DNA of 5,379 nt from NCBI GenBank assembly GCA_025451595.1, contig JANWKD010000012.1:1-5379 (forward strand), in the 5' to 3' direction. How positions within the stretch are numbered: position 1 is the stretch's first letter; every line of letters begins with the position of its first letter. Made by a program: the position numbers and the translations under genes. A model generated the notes under the pieces. The model saw only the letters and a program-made list of their open reading frames with translations. It did not search any database and was not told the origin of the DNA. The DNA is from Candidatus Babeliales bacterium (GTDB lineage Bacteria > Babelota > Babeliae > Babelales > JANWKD01). This document shows positions 4,663 to 5,379 of the stretch, in pieces.

Positions 4663-5379
4663 CTAATTTTTACGTTTGAAGATTGCGTAGCCATTGCGCA
4701 AATGTATATCTTCTTCAAGTAACTCATAGTTAGGGTCTTGCAGAAGGTGATGATAATTACGATAATTTTTGAATGTGTTTATATCATCGAGAAGAATGAA
4801 TTTTGCGCCATAAATCAATTTGAATTCCGCCATGCCGGTGAACTCCGAACCATCGATTAATACAACATCAAAATTTTCTATGCCATGTTCTTTTTTAATA
4901 ATTTCGATGCCTGTTTGTGGAACATTGGCAGATTTGACGTATTCAATATCCTGTTTGAGCCAGCCAATAACACGTGTGTTTCCATACATATTAAGATTTG
5001 TTTTGGTAGTATTAAGGAATGCAAGGACTTCGTCTTCATGGGGAAAAGCTTCCAGAGGAACAGAGGATGCGTTGTAACATTGCACGCAGGATACATTGGC
5101 ATAGCGTTTCTTTAATGCGGCAAAGCGTGGTGCAGAAATTTCCATACAAAACAATGTAGGATGATGAGGATTCTGGCTGATACCTAATGCAAATGCTTCA
5201 GTGCTCCCATCTCCGCTGGACGAACCAATTTCCAAAATGGTTGAGATAGGCTCAGTTTTTGCAAGAGTATAAATTGCTTTATAAAAGGCATCATTTTTGA
5301 TTTCAGGAGGGATAATTCTATCGAGCTCTGATTCTGTAAAAAGAGATGTGCATGAGATGAGTGCACACATAGTGAAATA
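4663..5379 (-). CDS. Class I SAM methyltransferase, probably secreted; 5' end cut by the window edge
   Basis: The frame is open to the end of the window; the first ATG seen is at 5370. It is probably internal: the codons before it read YFT in frame, no Shine-Dalgarno site is visible in the 9 bases upstream, and MCALISCTSLFT looks like the middle of a signal peptide lacking its basic start. Numbering from that Met, the SAM-binding motif is at 44-55 (TILEIGSSSGDG), the acidic second strand at 73-78 (LFCMEI), FDVVLIDGSEFTG at 167-179, and FILLDDINTFKNYRNYH at 191-207. These are the strands of a class I methyltransferase domain, closest in style to the Methyltransf_24 group, with binding residues intact. 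LISC could also be a lipobox, making it a lipoprotein. A broken paralogue of its C-terminus lies at 2939-3102. It precedes the gene at 3781-4581 on the same strand. Substrate unknown. Confidence 0.82.
   Translation of the reverse strand, partial: YFTMCALISCTSLFTESELDRIIPPEIKNDAFYKAIYTLAKTEPISTILEIGSSSGDGSTEAFALGISQNPHHPTLFCMEISAPRFAALKKRYANVSCVQCYNASSVPLEAFPHEDEVLAFLNTTKTNLNMYGNTRVIGWLKQDIEYVKSANVPQTGIEIIKKEHGIENFDVVLIDGSEFTGMAEFKLIYGAKFILLDDINTFKNYRNYHHLLQDPNYELLEEDIHLRNGYAIFKRKN

Noticed and set aside
4820..5115. Several overlapping open frames on both strands inside the 4663-5379 gene
   Set aside because: They overlap conserved methyltransferase motifs in the main frame and lack ribosome sites; shadow frames.
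1..5379. CRISPR array, tRNA or rRNA gene, transposase
   Set aside because: No regularly spaced repeats, no cloverleaf-like or conserved rRNA sequence, and no transposase motifs were seen on either strand.

Overview
The window is AT-rich bacterial DNA. Every gene that can be supported lies on the minus strand, so transcription runs from high to low coordinates. Six recognisable open genes and two gene remnants fill nearly all of it. All look like proteins of the class I S-adenosylmethionine (SAM) methyltransferase fold. Every complete N-terminus looks like a Sec-type signal peptide, and each start is preceded by an AAGGA- or AAGGG-type Shine-Dalgarno site. A dense array of secreted FkbM-type and related methyltransferase-like proteins in a low-GC genome suggests a host-associated or intracellular lineage such as Candidatus Dependentiae (TM6) or similar. 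That assignment comes from general resemblance only; no taxonomic marker gene is present.

Layout in transcription order: (7) 5379-4663, a class I methyltransferase, probably cut at its 5' end by the window edge; then a spacer with a perfect palindrome and an AT-rich tandem repeat; (6) 4581-3781, an FkbM-like protein of the 'QHGEDG...VEFGAGDG' type; (5) 3758-3150, a small secreted protein with a degenerate methyltransferase-like pattern; a second palindrome; a decayed C-terminal piece of a gene-7 paralogue at about 3102-2939; (4) 2903-1986, another 'SQYGEDG...LEVGAGDG' protein; (3) 1908-1487, an FkbM gene that is frameshifted and truncated; (2) 1497-784 and (1) 749-6, two paralogous FkbM methyltransferases.

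The order shows history. Gene 7 followed by gene 6, and the gene-7-like remnant followed by gene 4, look like two copies of one two-gene module. Genes 1 and 2 are also a tandem duplicate pair. The locus therefore appears to be a birth-and-death array of exported methyltransferase-like paralogues. Because SAM is not expected outside the cytoplasm, exported SAM-dependent enzymes would have to work where SAM is available, for example in a host cell, or be non-catalytic. This is inference. The substrates cannot be read from the sequence.
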